A stretch of DNA of 64,000 nucleotides from Streptomyces sp. MUM 2J (GTDB lineage Bacteria; Actinomycetota; Actinomycetes; Streptomycetales; Streptomycetaceae). A model generated the notes under the pieces. The model was not told the DNA's origin. It searched no databases and saw only the letters and a program-made list of their open reading frames with translations. Each line of letters opens with the position of its first letter. Positions within the stretch are counted from its first letter, which is position 1. Of this stretch, positions 37,682 through 47,334 are shown one piece after another. The DNA lies in the NCBI RefSeq assembly GCF_022414535.1, contig NZ_JADWYM010000001.1, positions 124,001 through 188,000 of the forward strand, in the 5' to 3' direction. The position numbers and the translations under genes were made by a program.

Positions 37682-38583
37682 CGACCCTCGCCGCACCACA
37701 GCCCACCCGCGAGGCCGACGCCTCCTCCCGTCCGGCCCGCCGTCCGCGCGGGGGGCGCGCGGGGGGCCAGCGGCACGGTGGGCGCGTCGCGTACGCCGTC
37801 CTCGTCCTGGCGGCCCTGTTCTCTGCGTTCCCCTTCTACTGGACGATCGTGGCGGCCACCCGCTCCAACGCCGAGCTGGCCGCCACCCCGCCGGCGCTGC
37901 TGCCCGGCGGCAACCTGATGCACAACTTCCGGCAGGTCCTCGAACAGGCCGACATCGGCAGGGCTCTGCTCAACTCCCTGATCGTCTCCGGCTCGGTGAC
38001 GGTGGGGACGGTGCTGTGCTCGACCCTGGCCGGCTTCGCCTTCGCCAAGCTCCGCTTCCGGGGGCGCAACGCGCTGCTCGCCCTCACGATCGGCACGATG
38101 ATGATCCCGCCCCAGCTCGGGGTGATCCCGCTGTTCATGGTCATCGCCCGGCTGCACTGGGTGAACCAGCTCCAGGCCGTCATCCTGCCGGGGCTCGTGT
38201 CCGCCTTCGGCGTCTTCTTCATGCGCCAGTACCTGCTGCAGGCGCTGCCCGACGAACTGGTCGAGGCCGCCCGGGTCGACGGCGCGTCGACGGCACGGAT
38301 CTTCTGGAGCATCGTCGTCCCGATCGCGCGACCCGGCATGGCGGTGCTCGGGATCCTGACCTTCATGGCCTCGTGGAACGACTTCTTCTGGCCGATCATC
38401 GCGCTCACCTCGCAGGAGCCGACGGTGCAGGTCGCCCTGCGGCAGCTGGGCGGGGGGTACGTCCACGACCAGTCCGTCATCATGGCCGGCACCCTGCTCG
38501 GCACGCTGCCCGTCCTGGTCGTCTTCGGTCTGCTGGGCCGGCAGATCGTGGGCGGCATCATGCAGGGCGCGGTGAAGGGCTAG
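37678..38583 (+). CDS. Sugar ABC transporter permease (CebG-like)
   Basis: 301 residues from ATG overlapping the previous stop. The N-terminus is Arg/Gly-rich, followed by six membrane segments; EAA loop [57 protein letters not shown] is typical of MalG-type CUT1 permeases for disaccharides. It completes the channel with the upstream permease. Confidence 0.9.
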   Translation: MTTLAAPQPTREADASSRPARRPRGGRAGGQRHGGRVAYAVLVLAALFSAFPFYWTIVAATRSNAELAATPPALLPGGNLMHNFRQVLEQADIGRALLNSLIVSGSVTVGTVLCSTLAGFAFAKLRFRGRNALLALTIGTMMIPPQLGVIPLFMVIARLHWVNQLQAVILPGLVSAFGVFFMRQYLLQALPDELVEAARVDGASTARIFWSIVVPIARPGMAVLGILTFMASWNDFFWPIIALTSQEPTVQVALRQLGGGYVHDQSVIMAGTLLGTLPVLVVFGLLGRQIVGGIMQGAVKG

Positions 38584-38890
38584 GAGACTGTTGCACATCT
38601 TGCTTGAGGTGCCCGAGTCGCCCCGGTTCGCTGGTAAATGTCGATCGGGGCGATCTGGTGCAAGGTGGGCGCGTTTTCGAGATCTTCAGGACGCTCCCAG
38701 GGGCAGGCCCGCGGACCGGACGCACCCGGCGGTACGGCAGCCCGGCGTGCCTCCTCCGCCCGAAGGCCCGGCAGGCGGCGCCGCACACCGCGAGCCGGTG
38801 AGCCGCACCGGTCGCGGCGCCGGCCCGCCCCGACCCGGCCCAGGAACCTCCTCGGCCCCCACCTCCCGCCACGACCACGATGGAGTCCCG
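38584..38890. mobile_element. Possible degraded insertion-sequence end between permease and GH1 genes
   Basis: The first ~120 bp have lower GC and begin GAGACTGTTGCACATCTTGC just after the permease stop. The ACTGTTGCA core resembles IS6-family ends (GGCACTGTTGCAAA, as I recall). No transposase, second end or target duplication is visible, and the rest is GC-rich filler. A simple spacer is the alternative. Confidence 0.25.
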
Positions 38891-40294
38891 ATGACCGCAA
38901 TCGACGCCCGCACCGCGACCTCCGACGGGGTGACCTTCCCGCCGGGGTTCCGCTGGGGTGCCGCGACGGCCGCCTACCAGATCGAGGGGGCCGCCGCCGA
39001 GGACGGCCGGACACCGTCCATCTGGGACACCTTCAGCAGGATCCCGGGCATGGTGCGCAACGGAGACACGGGAGACATCGCGGCGGACCACTACCACCGC
39101 ATGCGGGAGGACGTCGCGCTGATGGCCTCCCTCGGGCTGACGGACTACCGCTTCTCGGTCTCCTGGCCCCGTGTGCAGCCGACGGGCCGCGGCCGGGCTA
39201 GCGAGAAGGGCCTGGACTTCTACCGCGGCCTGGTCGACGAACTCCTCGCCCACGGCATCCGGCCCGTGCTGACGCTGTACCACTGGGACCTTCCGCAGGA
39301 GCTGGAGGACGCGGGTGGCTGGCCGGCACGCGAGACGGCGTACCGGTTCGCCGACTACGCGGCGCTCGTGGCCGAGGCGCTCGGGGACCGCGTTGGGACC
39401 TGGACGACGCTGAACGAGCCGTGGTGCGCGGCGTTCCTCGGCTACGCCGACGGCGTGCACGCGCCGGGCCGTACGGAGCCGGGGGCGGCCCTGCGGGCGG
39501 CGCACCACCTGAACCTGGGCCACGGCCTGGCCGTCGGTGCGCTGCGCCAGCTGGTGCAGCCGTCGGCCGAGGTGTCGCTGACGCTGAACCTCGCGGCCGT
39601 CCGCCCGCTGACCGGCGGGCCGGCCGACGCCGACGCGGCGCGCCGCGTCGACGCGCTCGCCAACCGCGTGTTCCTCGACCCCGTCTTCCGCGGCGACTAC
39701 CCCGGGGACCTGCGGGCGGACACCGCGGGGCTCACCGACTGGTCGTTCGTCCGGGACGGCGACCTCGACGAGGTCTCGCGGCCCATCGACAGCCTGGGCA
39801 TCAACTACTACTCCCCCACCGTGGTCGCCGCCGGCTCGCACCCGCTGCCCTCCCCCTGGCCCGCCGCTCAGGACCACGTGCGCTTCGTGCCCGCGCCGGG
39901 ACCGCGCACCGCCATGGACTGGCCGGTGGACGCCGAGGGCCTGTACGCGCTGCTGACCCGGCTGCGGGACGAACTGCCCGGCACGCCCCTGCTCGTGACC
40001 GAGAACGGCGCCGCCTACGACGACTACGCCGACCCGAGCGGAGCCGTGCACGACCCCGAGCGGATCACCTACGTGCGGTCGCACCTGGAGGCGGTGCACC
40101 GGGCGATGGCGGCGGGCGCGGACGTCCGCGGCTACTTCCTGTGGTCGCTGCTGGACAACTTCGAGTGGGCCTACGGCTACGGCAAGCGCTTCGGCATGGT
40201 GCACGTGGACTACCCCAGCCAGCGCCGCACGCTCAAGGACAGCGCCCGCTGGTACGCGGACGTGGCCGCCCGGGGCCGGCTTCCGCACGCTTGA
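38891..40294 (+). CDS. GH1 beta-glucosidase
   Basis: 467 residues from ATG at 38891, five nt after GGAG; the longer frame to 38591 has no ribosome site. GH1 (alpha/beta)8 barrel: [58 protein letters not shown] (acid/base E176), [14 protein letters not shown] (nucleophile E371), [20 protein letters not shown]. No signal peptide, so it splits imported cellobiose or other beta-glucosides inside the cell. Operon order SBP-permease-permease-GH1-LacI matches cebEFG-bglC with cebR. Confidence 0.95.
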   Translation: MTAIDARTATSDGVTFPPGFRWGAATAAYQIEGAAAEDGRTPSIWDTFSRIPGMVRNGDTGDIAADHYHRMREDVALMASLGLTDYRFSVSWPRVQPTGRGRASEKGLDFYRGLVDELLAHGIRPVLTLYHWDLPQELEDAGGWPARETAYRFADYAALVAEALGDRVGTWTTLNEPWCAAFLGYADGVHAPGRTEPGAALRAAHHLNLGHGLAVGALRQLVQPSAEVSLTLNLAAVRPLTGGPADADAARRVDALANRVFLDPVFRGDYPGDLRADTAGLTDWSFVRDGDLDEVSRPIDSLGINYYSPTVVAAGSHPLPSPWPAAQDHVRFVPAPGPRTAMDWPVDAEGLYALLTRLRDELPGTPLLVTENGAAYDDYADPSGAVHDPERITYVRSHLEAVHRAMAAGADVRGYFLWSLLDNFEWAYGYGKRFGMVHVDYPSQRRTLKDSARWYADVAARGRLPHA

Positions 40295-40339
40295 GCCCCT
40301 CCCGGCCGGTCGGGGGCGGGGCGCCCGTGGACGATCTCG

Positions 40340-40353
40340 TGAGAGCGCTCTCC
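40340..40353. promoter_or_regulatory. LacI-family operator before the LacI gene
   Basis: TGAGAGCGCTCTCC, core GAGAGCGCTCTC identical to the operon operator at 35242. It lies 64 bp before the LacI start and points to autoregulation. Confidence 0.7.
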
Positions 40354-40416
40354 ACCAGGGCGTTCCCGGCCGGGAACGGGAGGCTACGCTGTCCCCGTCC
40401 CCGAGAGGAGCGTTCC

Positions 40417-41466
40417 TTGTCCGACCAGATCTCCGCGCGCCGCCCCACCCTGGAAGCCGTCGCCGAACGGGCCGGTGTCTCCCGGGCCACCGTGTCCCGA
40501 GTCGTGAACGGGGGCAGTGGGGTGCGGGAGGCTCTGGTGGAGAAGGTCCGCCGCGCGGTCGAGGAGCTGGGGTACGTGCCCAACCAGGCGGCCCGCACCC
40601 TGGTCACCCGGCGCACGGGCGCGGTCGCCGTCATCGCCGCGGAGCCGGAGACCAAGGTGTTCACCAACCCCTTCTTCGCCCAGCAGCTGCTCGGCATCAG
40701 CCGGGAACTGGCCGCCCACGACCATCAGCTGGTGCTGCTGCTGACGGAGGGCACGGCCGACTACGAGCGGGTGGGCCGCTATCTCGCCGGCGGGCACGTG
40801 GACGGCGCGGTGCTGTTCTCCCTGCACAACGAGGATCCGCTGCCGGACATCGTCCGCCGGGTGGGGATCCCGACCGTGTTCGGTGGACGTCCTGGCTGGC
40901 CGGGGTCGGAGGCGGACCGCAGCCTCCTCTACGTCGACTCGGACAACCGCGGCGGTGCCCGCGAGGCCGTGCGCCACCTGATGGCGCGGGGGTGCGGCCG
41001 GATCGCGACGATCACCGGGCCGATGGACCAGACCGCATCCGTGGACCGGCTCGACGGCTACCACGACATGCTCATGGACGCCGATCCCCGGCTGATCGTG
41101 GAAAGCGACTTCACGGAGGCGGGCGGTGCGCGGGCGATGGCCACGCTGCTGGACCGCGTCGGCGACCTGGACGGTCTGTTCGTCGCCTCGGACCTCATGG
41201 CCGTCGGCGCCCTGCGGGTTCTGCGGGAGCGCGGGCGCCGGGTGCCCGAGGACGTGGCGGTCGTCGGCTTCGACGACATGGCCAGGGTCGCTGAGCTGAC
41301 CGACCCTCCGCTGACGACGGTCCGGCAGGAGATCGAGGAGATGGGCCGGCTGATGGTGCGCCTGCTGCTGCGCAGCCTCGAAGGACAGGCGAAGGACGGC
41401 GGTGTCGGCCGTCCGCTGTCCTCCGTGATCATCCCGACCCAGCTGGTGCGACGCACCTCGGCGTGA
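40417..41466 (+). CDS. LacI family transcriptional regulator (CebR-like)
   Basis: 349 residues from TTG at 40417, six nt after AGGAG. HTH at residues 9-55: RPTLEAVAERAGVSRATVSRVVNGGSGVREALVEKVRRAVEELGYVPN, with the hinge NQAARTLVTRRT. The effector domain is a periplasmic-binding type 3 fold with DGAVLFSLHNEDPLPDIVRR, GCGRIATITGP, VAVVGFDDMARVAELTDPPLTTVRQ. By position and operator it represses the SBP-permease-permease-GH1 operon and itself, probably relieved by a beta-glucoside. The operator differs from the published CebR site, so it may be a paralogue. Confidence 0.9.
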   Translation: MSDQISARRPTLEAVAERAGVSRATVSRVVNGGSGVREALVEKVRRAVEELGYVPNQAARTLVTRRTGAVAVIAAEPETKVFTNPFFAQQLLGISRELAAHDHQLVLLLTEGTADYERVGRYLAGGHVDGAVLFSLHNEDPLPDIVRRVGIPTVFGGRPGWPGSEADRSLLYVDSDNRGGAREAVRHLMARGCGRIATITGPMDQTASVDRLDGYHDMLMDADPRLIVESDFTEAGGARAMATLLDRVGDLDGLFVASDLMAVGALRVLRERGRRVPEDVAVVGFDDMARVAELTDPPLTTVRQEIEEMGRLMVRLLLRSLEGQAKDGGVGRPLSSVIIPTQLVRRTSA

Positions 41467-41837
41467 GCGGAGCGGCCTGCGCGGCCCGCGGGTGGCCGGT
41501 CCCGGTCGGCTCCGGCAGCGGTGCGCCCCGGCGGTGCGCGGCCGGGCACGGGTGAGCGCTGACTCCGCCGGAGGCAGCCACGCCGTGCCGGCGGGAACCG
41601 GAGGGTCACCCCCTCCGTCCCAGGCCTGCCGTCGCCCGGTGGCCGGGCGACGGCAGGCCTGGCGCGGCATGGGCGGCTCCCGCGGGACGCCGGCGGTGCG
41701 GCGGGGCCCTGCGGGCCACTCGGCCGACCGGTTCACCGGGGCGGTGGCCGGGGACGCCCGGCCCCGGACGCCCGCTGCGCGTGGAGGGCCTGCCCTGCCC
41801 GCCGCCGGGCAGGGCGGGGACGTGTGCGTGCGGTCCG
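41467..41837. other. Noncoding region containing a 20-bp hairpin
   Basis: No gene. Between the convergent LacI and DUF6299-like genes; its main element is the terminator at 41620-41662. Confidence 0.5.
41620..41662. terminator. Perfect 20-bp stem with 3-nt loop
   Basis: CCAGGCCTGCCGTCGCCCGG (41620-41639) and its exact complement at 41643-41662, loop TGG. It is the longest perfect stem in the window and separates convergent genes. Confidence 0.85.
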
Positions 41838-42500
<663 letters not shown>

Positions 42501-42878
42501 TCACCGCGGCGCGCCCCGGGGAGCGAGCCGCATGCCCACGCGGGGCCAGATGCGGTGGACGCGGTCCAGGCCGCGGTAGATCCAGTCGACGCGCCGGCCG
42601 TCGACGGTCAGCCAGGCACCGCCGTCCACCCAGGGCCCCCAGCCGCCCGGTTCCGTCACCTCGACCGGTTCCCCGGTCAGCTCGGCCGCGAGACTCCGCA
42701 GGGCGGCGGTGTCCAGCGGCTCCCGGTAGTACAGGCCCAGGTCCGCATCGGAGTCGGGACGGTGCGTTCCCCTCGCCCGGCTGCCACCCAGGCACACGCC
42801 CACCACGCCGCCGACGCCGGCCGGCCGGTCCGCGGTCTCCGTCAAACGCTCCACGCCCCGGACTCTGCCGAACCGCAT
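42501..42878 (-). CDS. Nucleotidyltransferase-domain protein, probably truncated
   Basis: 125 residues from ATG (complement 42876-42878). The polymerase-beta-like fold motif GGSRARGTHRPDSDADLGLYY is intact (Gly-Ser then two Asp), followed by VEVTEPGGWGPWVDGGAWLTVDGRRVDWIYRGLDRVHRIW. Relatives I recall have roughly 250 residues and continue past DRVHR with an alpha-helical half. Here the frame turns to Pro/Arg-rich sequence and stops, so it is probably a C-terminally truncated copy. The start is uncertain. Confidence 0.6.
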   Translation of the reverse strand: MRFGRVRGVERLTETADRPAGVGGVVGVCLGGSRARGTHRPDSDADLGLYYREPLDTAALRSLAAELTGEPVEVTEPGGWGPWVDGGAWLTVDGRRVDWIYRGLDRVHRIWPRVGMRLAPRGAPR

Positions 42879-42982
42879 CGCCCCGTGCCACCGCGTTTCT
42901 CACCACCCGCCGTCTCCCGGGTTCCGGTGCGCCCCCGTCGGGTCACGGGATCCGGGGCGGGGCGGCGGTGCCCGAGCAGGTT

Positions 42983-43381
42983 CTACGGCAGCACCGCGAA
43001 GCCGTCCAGTTCCACCATCGCCTGCTCGTCCCAGAGGCGCACGACGCCCACGACCGCCATCGCGGGGTAGTCCCGGCCCGCCGAATCCCGCCAGATACGC
43101 CCCAGTTCGCGGGCGTGGGCGCGGTAGTCGGCGACATCGGTCGCGTAGACGGTGACGCGGGCGAGGTCGGCAGGGGTGCCGCCCGCTGCGGCGAGGGCCG
43201 CCAGGAGGTTGCCGAGCGCCTTCTCGAACTGCTCCGGCAGCGTGCGTCCGGCGACCTCGCCGTCGGCGTCGAGCGCGGTCTGGCCGGCCAGGAAGACGAC
43301 GCGGGAGCCGGCCGCGACGACGGCGTGGGAGAACCCGGCGGGCGGGGACAGTTCGGGCGGGTTGACGCGCCGGGTGGTCAC
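42983..43381 (-). CDS. RidA family protein (enamine/imine deaminase)
   Basis: 132 residues. GTG start (complement 43379-43381) overlaps the acyl-CoA dehydrogenase stop as GTGA, so it is coupled to it. RidA/YjgF fold: FSHAVVAAGSRVVFLAGQTALDADGEVAG, QFEKALGNLLAALAAAGGTPADLARVTVYATDVADY, GRDYPAMAVVGVVRLWDEQAMVELDGFAVL. RidA proteins hydrolyse reactive enamines or imines to ketones. Placement in an aryl-CoA gene cluster suggests it acts on the amino intermediate of 2-aminobenzoyl-CoA breakdown. The canonical catalytic Arg seems replaced in the VRLWDEQ segment, as in several Rid subfamilies. Confidence 0.88.
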   Translation of the reverse strand: MTTRRVNPPELSPPAGFSHAVVAAGSRVVFLAGQTALDADGEVAGRTLPEQFEKALGNLLAALAAAGGTPADLARVTVYATDVADYRAHARELGRIWRDSAGRDYPAMAVVGVVRLWDEQAMVELDGFAVLP

Positions 43382-44619
43382 TCGGCCTCCAGGTCGGCGT
43401 AGAGGTTCTTGGCGATGATGCCGCGCTGGACCTCGCTGGCGCCCTCGTAGATCCGCGGCGCGCGCACCTCCCGGTAGAGGTGCTCCAGAAGGTGGCCGCG
43501 CTGCAGCGCGCGGGCGCCGTGGAGCTGCACCGCGGCGTCGACGACGTACTGGGCGGTCTCCGTGGCCAGCAGTTTCGCCATCGCGGCGCGCGCGGGGACG
43601 CCGGGGTCGTGCCGGTCGTGGGCCGTGGCCGCCGCGTACACCATCAGGCGGGCCGCCTCGGTGCGCACCGCCATCTCGGCGACCTGGTGGGCGACGGTCT
43701 GGAGGTCCTGGAGGGTGCCGCCGAAGGCGCGGCGCCGGGTGGTGTGCGCGACGGCGGCGTCCAGGGCGGCCTGGGCCATGCCGACGGCGAAGGCGCCGAC
43801 GCTGGGACGGAACAGGTTGAGGGTGCCCATGGCGACGCGGAAGCCGTGCCCGACGTCGCCGAGCACGTCGTCCGCGGTGACGGGCACCTCGTCGAGGAGC
43901 AGGGTGCCGATCGGGTGCGGGGAGACCATCTCCAGTGCGCCACCGGTCAGTCCGGGGCGGTCGGCGGGGACGAGGAAGGCGGTGACGCCGCGCGCACCGG
44001 TGCCGGGGGACGTGCGGGCGAAGACGGTGTAGAAGTCGGCCTCGGGGGCGTTGGAGATCCAGCACTTCTCGCCGGTCAGCCGCCAGCGCCGCCGGCCGTC
44101 GGGCACCGCGCGCGGGGGGCCGGTGGCGGGGCCGGGATCGGTGGGCGGAGCCGGTCGTGGCCCCGCGTCGCCGGGCACCGCGGGGCCGGCGACGCGGGAA
44201 CCGTCGGTGTGCTCTCCCTCGGCCCGCAGCCGCAGCGCGCCCGCGTCCGAGCCCGCCTCGGGCTCGCTCAGGGCGAAGGCGGGCACCGCGGTGCCGTCGG
44301 TCACCGCGGGCAGCCAGCGGTCGCGCTGGGCGGGGGTGCCGTGGGCGTGGACGGGGTGGGCGCCCAGTCCCTGGAGGGCGAGCGCGGTCTCGGCCTCGGT
44401 ACAGGCGTAGGCGAGGGACTCGCGCATCAGGCACAGGTCGAGGGCGCCGGAGGTGAACAGGCGGCGGAGCAGTCCGAGGCGGCCGAGTTCGGCGACGAGG
44501 GGGCGGTTGACGCGGCCGGGCTCGCCCTTCTCGGCGAGCGGGCGCAGCCGGTCGGCGGCCAGCGTGCGCAGGTCGGCGCACCAGGCGGTTTGCGCTGGTT
44601 CGAGCGAGAATGCGGGCAT
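43378..44619 (-). CDS. Acyl-CoA dehydrogenase
   Basis: 413 residues from ATG (complement 44617-44619) after GAGGA; the frame stays open into the divergent promoter but that part is rejected. FAD-dependent acyl-CoA dehydrogenase fold: FALSEPEAGSDAGALRLRAEG in the middle (with a Pro/Gly-rich insertion around residues 160-190), GEKCWISNAPEADFYTVFART, LHGARALQRGHLLEHLYREVRAPRIYEGASEVQRGIIAKNL (GASEVQR near the active site). It would dehydrogenate a ring or side chain of a CoA thioester. First gene of a two-gene minus unit with RidA, divergent from the aryl-CoA ligase. Confidence 0.9.
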   Translation of the reverse strand: MPAFSLEPAQTAWCADLRTLAADRLRPLAEKGEPGRVNRPLVAELGRLGLLRRLFTSGALDLCLMRESLAYACTEAETALALQGLGAHPVHAHGTPAQRDRWLPAVTDGTAVPAFALSEPEAGSDAGALRLRAEGEHTDGSRVAGPAVPGDAGPRPAPPTDPGPATGPPRAVPDGRRRWRLTGEKCWISNAPEADFYTVFARTSPGTGARGVTAFLVPADRPGLTGGALEMVSPHPIGTLLLDEVPVTADDVLGDVGHGFRVAMGTLNLFRPSVGAFAVGMAQAALDAAVAHTTRRRAFGGTLQDLQTVAHQVAEMAVRTEAARLMVYAAATAHDRHDPGVPARAAMAKLLATETAQYVVDAAVQLHGARALQRGHLLEHLYREVRAPRIYEGASEVQRGIIAKNLYADLEAE

Positions 44620-44677
44620 CGCCGGTCCTCTCTCCCCGCGGCCGGGTGGCCGCTCCCCCGACGATATCGCGCTGTAT

Positions 44678-44702
44678 TGACTGTCGTCATCAAGGCGATA
44701 CG
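44678..44702. promoter_or_regulatory. Shared dyad operator TGACTGTCGTCA in the acd/ligase divergent promoter
   Basis: TGACTGTCGTCA at 44678-44689, followed by TCAAGGCGATAC. The same block recurs at 50713 before the enoyl-CoA hydratase gene, in the same orientation and at the same distance from its start (about 58 versus 52 bp). On the minus strand a TTGATG -35-like element overlaps it and GATATC follows as a -10 candidate. PaaX, encoded two genes away, is the likely binder. Confidence 0.6.
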
Positions 44703-44766
44703 CTCGCTGGGGCGACCCCACGACGAGCCCGCTAGGCAAGGCCACCAGGCAAGGGGGCGAACCGCC

Positions 44767-46350
44767 ATGCACGTCTCGGCCCACGTCGACACCTTCGCGC
44801 GCGACCACCTGCCGCCGCCCGGCCAGTGGCCCGAGCTCCGCTTCGATCTGCCGGAGCTGAACTACCCCGAACGGCTCAACTGCGCCGCCGAGCTGCTGAC
44901 CGGCCCTCCGGACGGCCGTCCCGCCTTCCGCTCACCGGACGGCCCGGTCTGGACGTACGGCGATCTGCGCGCACGCGTCGATCTCGTCGCCCACGTGCTC
45001 ACCGGCGAGCTGGGGGTCGTACCCGGCAACCGGGTGCTGCTGCGCGGCCCGACCACGCCCTGGCTGGCGACCTGCTGGCTGGCGGTGCTCAAGGCGGGCG
45101 CGGTCGCCGTCACCGTCCTGGCCCAGCAGCGCCCGAACGAGCTGCGCACGATGTGCGAGATCGCCAGGGTCGGGCACGCCCTGTGCGACGTCCGCGCCGT
45201 GGACGACCTGGTGAAGGCGGACGTACCGGGGCTGCGGATCGCCACCTACGGCGGCGACGCCCCGGACGGCCTGCACCGGCGGCCGGTGCCGGACACCCCC
45301 TTCCGGGCGGTGGACACCGCGAGCGACGACGTCGCCCTGATCGCGTTCACCTCCGGCACCACCGGCCGCCCCAAGGGGTGCATGCATCTGCACCGGGACC
45401 TTCTCGCGATCGCCGACACCTTCTCGGCGCACGTGCTGCGACCGCGCGCGGACGACGTCTTCGCCGGCTCTCCCCCGCTCGGGTTCACCTTCGGCCTGGG
45501 CGGCCTGGTGGTCTTCCCGCTGCGGGCCGGGGCCAGTGCGCTGCTGCTCGAGCAGGCGGGCCCGAGCCACCTGCTGCCCGCGATCGCCGCGCACCGCGTC
45601 TCGGTGCTGTTCACCGCCCCGACCGCCTACCGCGCCATGCTGACCGACCTGGACGCCGAGGACGTGAGCTCCCTGCGCCGCTGCGTGTCGGCGGGCGAGA
45701 ACCTGCCCGAGGCCACCTGGCACGCGTGGCGGGAGCGGACCGGGCTCGGGATCATCAACGGCATCGGTGCCACCGAGTTGCTGCACATCTTCATCTCCGC
45801 GGCCGACGAGGCGATCCGGCCGGGCACGACCGGGGTGCCCGTCCCCGGGTGGCAGGCCCGCGTGCAGGACGGGCTCGGGCGCCCGCTGCCCGACGGCGAG
45901 CCCGGCCTGCTGGCGGTCCGCGGTCCGGTGGGCTGCCGGTACCTCGCCGATCCCCGGCAGCGGGAGTACGTGCGCGACGGCTGGAACGTCACCGGCGACA
46001 CCTACGTCCGCGAACCCGGCGGCTACTTCCGCTACGTCGCCCGCGCGGACGACATGATCATCTCGGCCGGGTACAACATCGCCGGCCCCGAGGTGGAGGA
46101 CGCGCTGCTGCGGCACCCGGACGTCGTCGAGGCGGCCGTCGTGGGGCGGCCCGACGAGGACCGCGGGCACGTCGTCGTGGCCCACACCGTGCTGAGGGAG
46201 GGGGCGCCGAGGGACGGCGAGGCACTGCGGGCCTTCGTCAAGTCGGAACTGGCGCCGTACAAGTGCCCGCGGGAGATCGTCTTCTGGGACGCGCTGCCGC
46301 GCACGGCGACCGGCAAGCTCCAGCGGTTCAAGCTCCGGGCGGACGAGTGA
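44767..46350 (+). CDS. Aryl-CoA ligase (2-aminobenzoate/benzoate-CoA ligase type)
   Basis: 527 residues from ATG at 44767, G-rich ribosome site. ANL superfamily: P-loop FTSGTTGRPKG (about residue 195), INGIGATELLHIFIS, GWNVTGDTYVREPGGYFRYVARADDMIISAGYNIAGPEVEDAL, and C-terminal LPRTATGKLQRFKL with the catalytic Lys. Early motifs (FARDHLPPPGQWPELRFDLPELNYPERLNCA) match benzoate- and 2-aminobenzoate-CoA ligases. It adenylates an aromatic acid and transfers it to CoA, supplying the substrate of the downstream bifunctional enzyme. Confidence 0.9.
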   Translation: MHVSAHVDTFARDHLPPPGQWPELRFDLPELNYPERLNCAAELLTGPPDGRPAFRSPDGPVWTYGDLRARVDLVAHVLTGELGVVPGNRVLLRGPTTPWLATCWLAVLKAGAVAVTVLAQQRPNELRTMCEIARVGHALCDVRAVDDLVKADVPGLRIATYGGDAPDGLHRRPVPDTPFRAVDTASDDVALIAFTSGTTGRPKGCMHLHRDLLAIADTFSAHVLRPRADDVFAGSPPLGFTFGLGGLVVFPLRAGASALLLEQAGPSHLLPAIAAHRVSVLFTAPTAYRAMLTDLDAEDVSSLRRCVSAGENLPEATWHAWRERTGLGIINGIGATELLHIFISAADEAIRPGTTGVPVPGWQARVQDGLGRPLPDGEPGLLAVRGPVGCRYLADPRQREYVRDGWNVTGDTYVREPGGYFRYVARADDMIISAGYNIAGPEVEDALLRHPDVVEAAVVGRPDEDRGHVVVAHTVLREGAPRDGEALRAFVKSELAPYKCPREIVFWDALPRTATGKLQRFKLRADE

Positions 46351-46387
46351 GACCGAACGTGACCAGCAGCGATGCCGAAGACTTAAG

Positions 46388-47221
46388 ATGATCAACGTGT
46401 CAGACCAGCATGCTCCACGGTCCTTGATCGTCACGCTCTACGGCGCCTACGGCCGCTTCGTGCCCGGCCCGGTGCCCGTCGCCGAGCTGATCCGGCTGCT
46501 GGCGGCGGTGGGGGTCGACGCCCCGTCCGTCCGTTCGTCGGTCTCCCGGCTCAAACGGCGCGGCCTGCTCCTGCCCGCGCGCACCGCTCAGGGCGCCGCC
46601 GGCTACGAACTCTCGCCACAGGCACGGCAGTTGCTACTGGACGGCGACCGGCGGATCTACGCCCAGGCACCCCCCGAGGACGAGGGCTGGGTGCTGGCGG
46701 TGTTCTCGGTGCCGGAGTCGGAGCGGCAGAAACGGCACGTCCTGCGTTCCCGGCTGGCCGGACTCGGCTTCGGCACGGCGGCTCCCGGTGTGTGGATCGC
46801 ACCGGCCCGGCTCTACGAGGAGACCCGGCACACCCTGGAGCGGCTCGGCCTGGAGGCGTACGTCGACTTCTTCCGCGGCGAGCACCTCGGTTTCGCGGCC
46901 ACCGTGGAGGCGGTCTTCCGGTGGTGGGACCTGGCGGCGATCGCCAAGGCGCACGAGGCGTTCCTCGACCGCCACGCGCGCGTGCTGCGCACCTGGGAGA
47001 TGCGGGCCGACACCCCGCCCGAGGAGGCCTACCGCGACTACCTCCTGGCCCTGGACTCCTGGCGGCACCTGCCGTACACCGACCCCGGACTGCCCGCCGG
47101 ACTGCTGCCGGCCGACTGGCCCGGGGTGCGGTCGGCGGCCGTGTTCCAGGCTCTGCACCGGCGACTGCGCGATGCGGGAGCGGTCTTCGCGGGCCTACCC
47201 GACCGACCGGCGGAAACATGA
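46388..47221 (+). CDS. PaaX family transcriptional regulator
   Basis: 277 residues from ATG at 46388 (GTG at 46397 is an alternative; no clear ribosome site). N-terminal winged helix SLIVTLYGAYGRFVPGPVPVAELIRLLAAVGVDAPSVRSSVSRLKRRGLLLP, central PaaX dimerisation domain VLAVFSVPESERQKRHVLRSRLAGLGFGTAAPGVWIAPARL, and PaaX C-terminal region with YRDYLLALDSWRHLPYTDPGLPAGLLPADWPG. PaaX regulators are relieved by aryl-CoA thioesters. Here 2-aminobenzoyl-CoA or salicylyl-CoA made by the upstream ligase is the likely inducer. Confidence 0.9.
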   Translation: MINVSDQHAPRSLIVTLYGAYGRFVPGPVPVAELIRLLAAVGVDAPSVRSSVSRLKRRGLLLPARTAQGAAGYELSPQARQLLLDGDRRIYAQAPPEDEGWVLAVFSVPESERQKRHVLRSRLAGLGFGTAAPGVWIAPARLYEETRHTLERLGLEAYVDFFRGEHLGFAATVEAVFRWWDLAAIAKAHEAFLDRHARVLRTWEMRADTPPEEAYRDYLLALDSWRHLPYTDPGLPAGLLPADWPGVRSAAVFQALHRRLRDAGAVFAGLPDRPAET

Positions 47222-47334
47222 TCTGAAGCCGCGGCCACCCCGTGGAGACGGCCCGCGCCCACCTGCCGGCCCGCCTCGGCCGGGGAAGACACCCGCGGCA
47301 CTGCTGCCGCCGTGCGGAGCGTGGGATACACGGC

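Noticed and set aside
39421..40416. LacI frame extended 332 codons upstream into the GH1 gene
   Set aside because: Shifted shadow of GH1; the TTG at 40417 has AGGAG and the HTH begins nine residues later.
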